This document shows positions 32,959-33,129 of a DNA stretch of 33,129 nucleotides, piece after piece. The DNA is from UBA12014 sp029248335. GTDB lineage: Bacteria; Planctomycetota; Phycisphaerae; Phycisphaerales; SM1A02. The stretch is from the NCBI GenBank assembly GCA_029248335.1, contig JAQWJM010000171.1:1-33129 (forward strand). The letters are read 5' to 3'. The notes beneath the pieces were generated by a model, which was given only the letters and a program-made list of their open reading frames with translations, did not search any database and had not been told where the DNA came from. Position numbers and translations under genes: made by a program. Position 1 is the stretch's first letter; each line of letters opens with the position of its first letter.

Positions 32959-33129
32959 TCAGGCGTCGCGCGGAAAGGACGATCGCAGCAGTTCGAGACT
33001 GCGGGGAATCGCGGTGCGTGGATCCTCCATGCCTTCGAACTCGAGCGAGATCCAGCCGCGATACCCGTGCTCGTCGAGAATCCGACCGATCCGCGGGTAA
33101 TCGAGTTCGCGCGATTACCACTGCCCCCC
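32959..33129 (-). CDS. C-terminal end of a sugar phosphate isomerase/epimerase-like protein, cut by the window edge
   Basis: Reading the minus strand from the edge, 51 codons up to the stop at 32959 give SRELDYPRIGRILDEHGY, then RGWISLEFEGMEDPRTAIP, ending LELLRSSFPRDA. The W-I-S-L-E-F-E-G run with the following PRTA block is the C-terminal part of xylose-isomerase-like TIM-barrel proteins that are very common in planctomycetes. An in-frame TAA (33115-33117) lies just before the edge, preceded by QW. This is either a real nonsense mutation or an error at the sequence end. The rest of the gene is outside. Confidence 0.6.

Noticed and set aside
1..33129. CRISPR array, prophage, integrase or insertion sequence
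   Set aside because: No regularly spaced repeats and no transposase, integrase or phage genes were seen on either strand.

Overview
The window is GC-rich DNA from a diderm bacterium, most likely a planctomycete of the Phycisphaerae type. Clues are a secreted protein ending in a PEP-CTERM-like sorting tail (VPGP, hydrophobic stretch, RRRR), a bamA/skp/lpxD set with an LpxC-FabZ fusion, a vWA protein linked to ExbB and two ExbD proteins, and a TIM-barrel isomerase end of the kind common in planctomycetes. This taxonomic call is inference. No phage, transposase or CRISPR array is visible; most genes look like chromosomal housekeeping genes.

Layout: (1) 25-2392, minus strand: PEP-CTERM-like secreted protein, class II DAHP synthase, tRNA-Leu(UAG). 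(2) 2479-8422, plus strand: DoxX-like membrane protein, then a tightly packed set of a TonB-like vWA protein, ExbB, ExbD, ExbD and a large exported helical protein. (3) 8498-10504: a UVR-motif protein, divergent from a short primary-type sigma-70 factor with a long leader. (4) 10669-12113: gcvT (minus) and a 36-residue membrane peptide (plus). (5) 12246-20087, plus strand: envelope cluster bamA, two Skp/OmpH paralogues, lpxD, lpxC-fabZ and two unrecognised genes. (6) 20099-26224: M24 peptidase, small lipoprotein, EttA-type ABC-F, DUF2071, DCC-family and DUF2237 proteins, MarC. (7) 26225-26958: a long gene-poor stretch with a REP-like hairpin and an inverted repeat in front of a CarH/LitR-like MerR regulator. 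(8) 27863-33129: exported beta-carbonic anhydrase, RhlE-type helicase, Uup-type ABC-F, a frameshifted sulfotransferase-like remnant and the end of a sugar-phosphate isomerase-like gene.

The most interesting points are the vWA protein, which has a TonB/TolA-style N-terminus (Ser-x3-His in its membrane helix, then a Pro-rich arm) but a vWA domain at its C-terminus, next to a complete ExbB/ExbD motor; and the CarH-like regulator, which keeps the Wx9EH light-sensing motif but has lost the cobalamin-ligand His (E-x-H-x-x-G reads D-D-Y-K-L-P). The envelope cluster couples outer-membrane protein assembly (BamA, Skp) to lipid A synthesis (LpxD, LpxC) and fatty-acid synthesis (FabZ). All assignments rest on reading motifs; no database search was possible.
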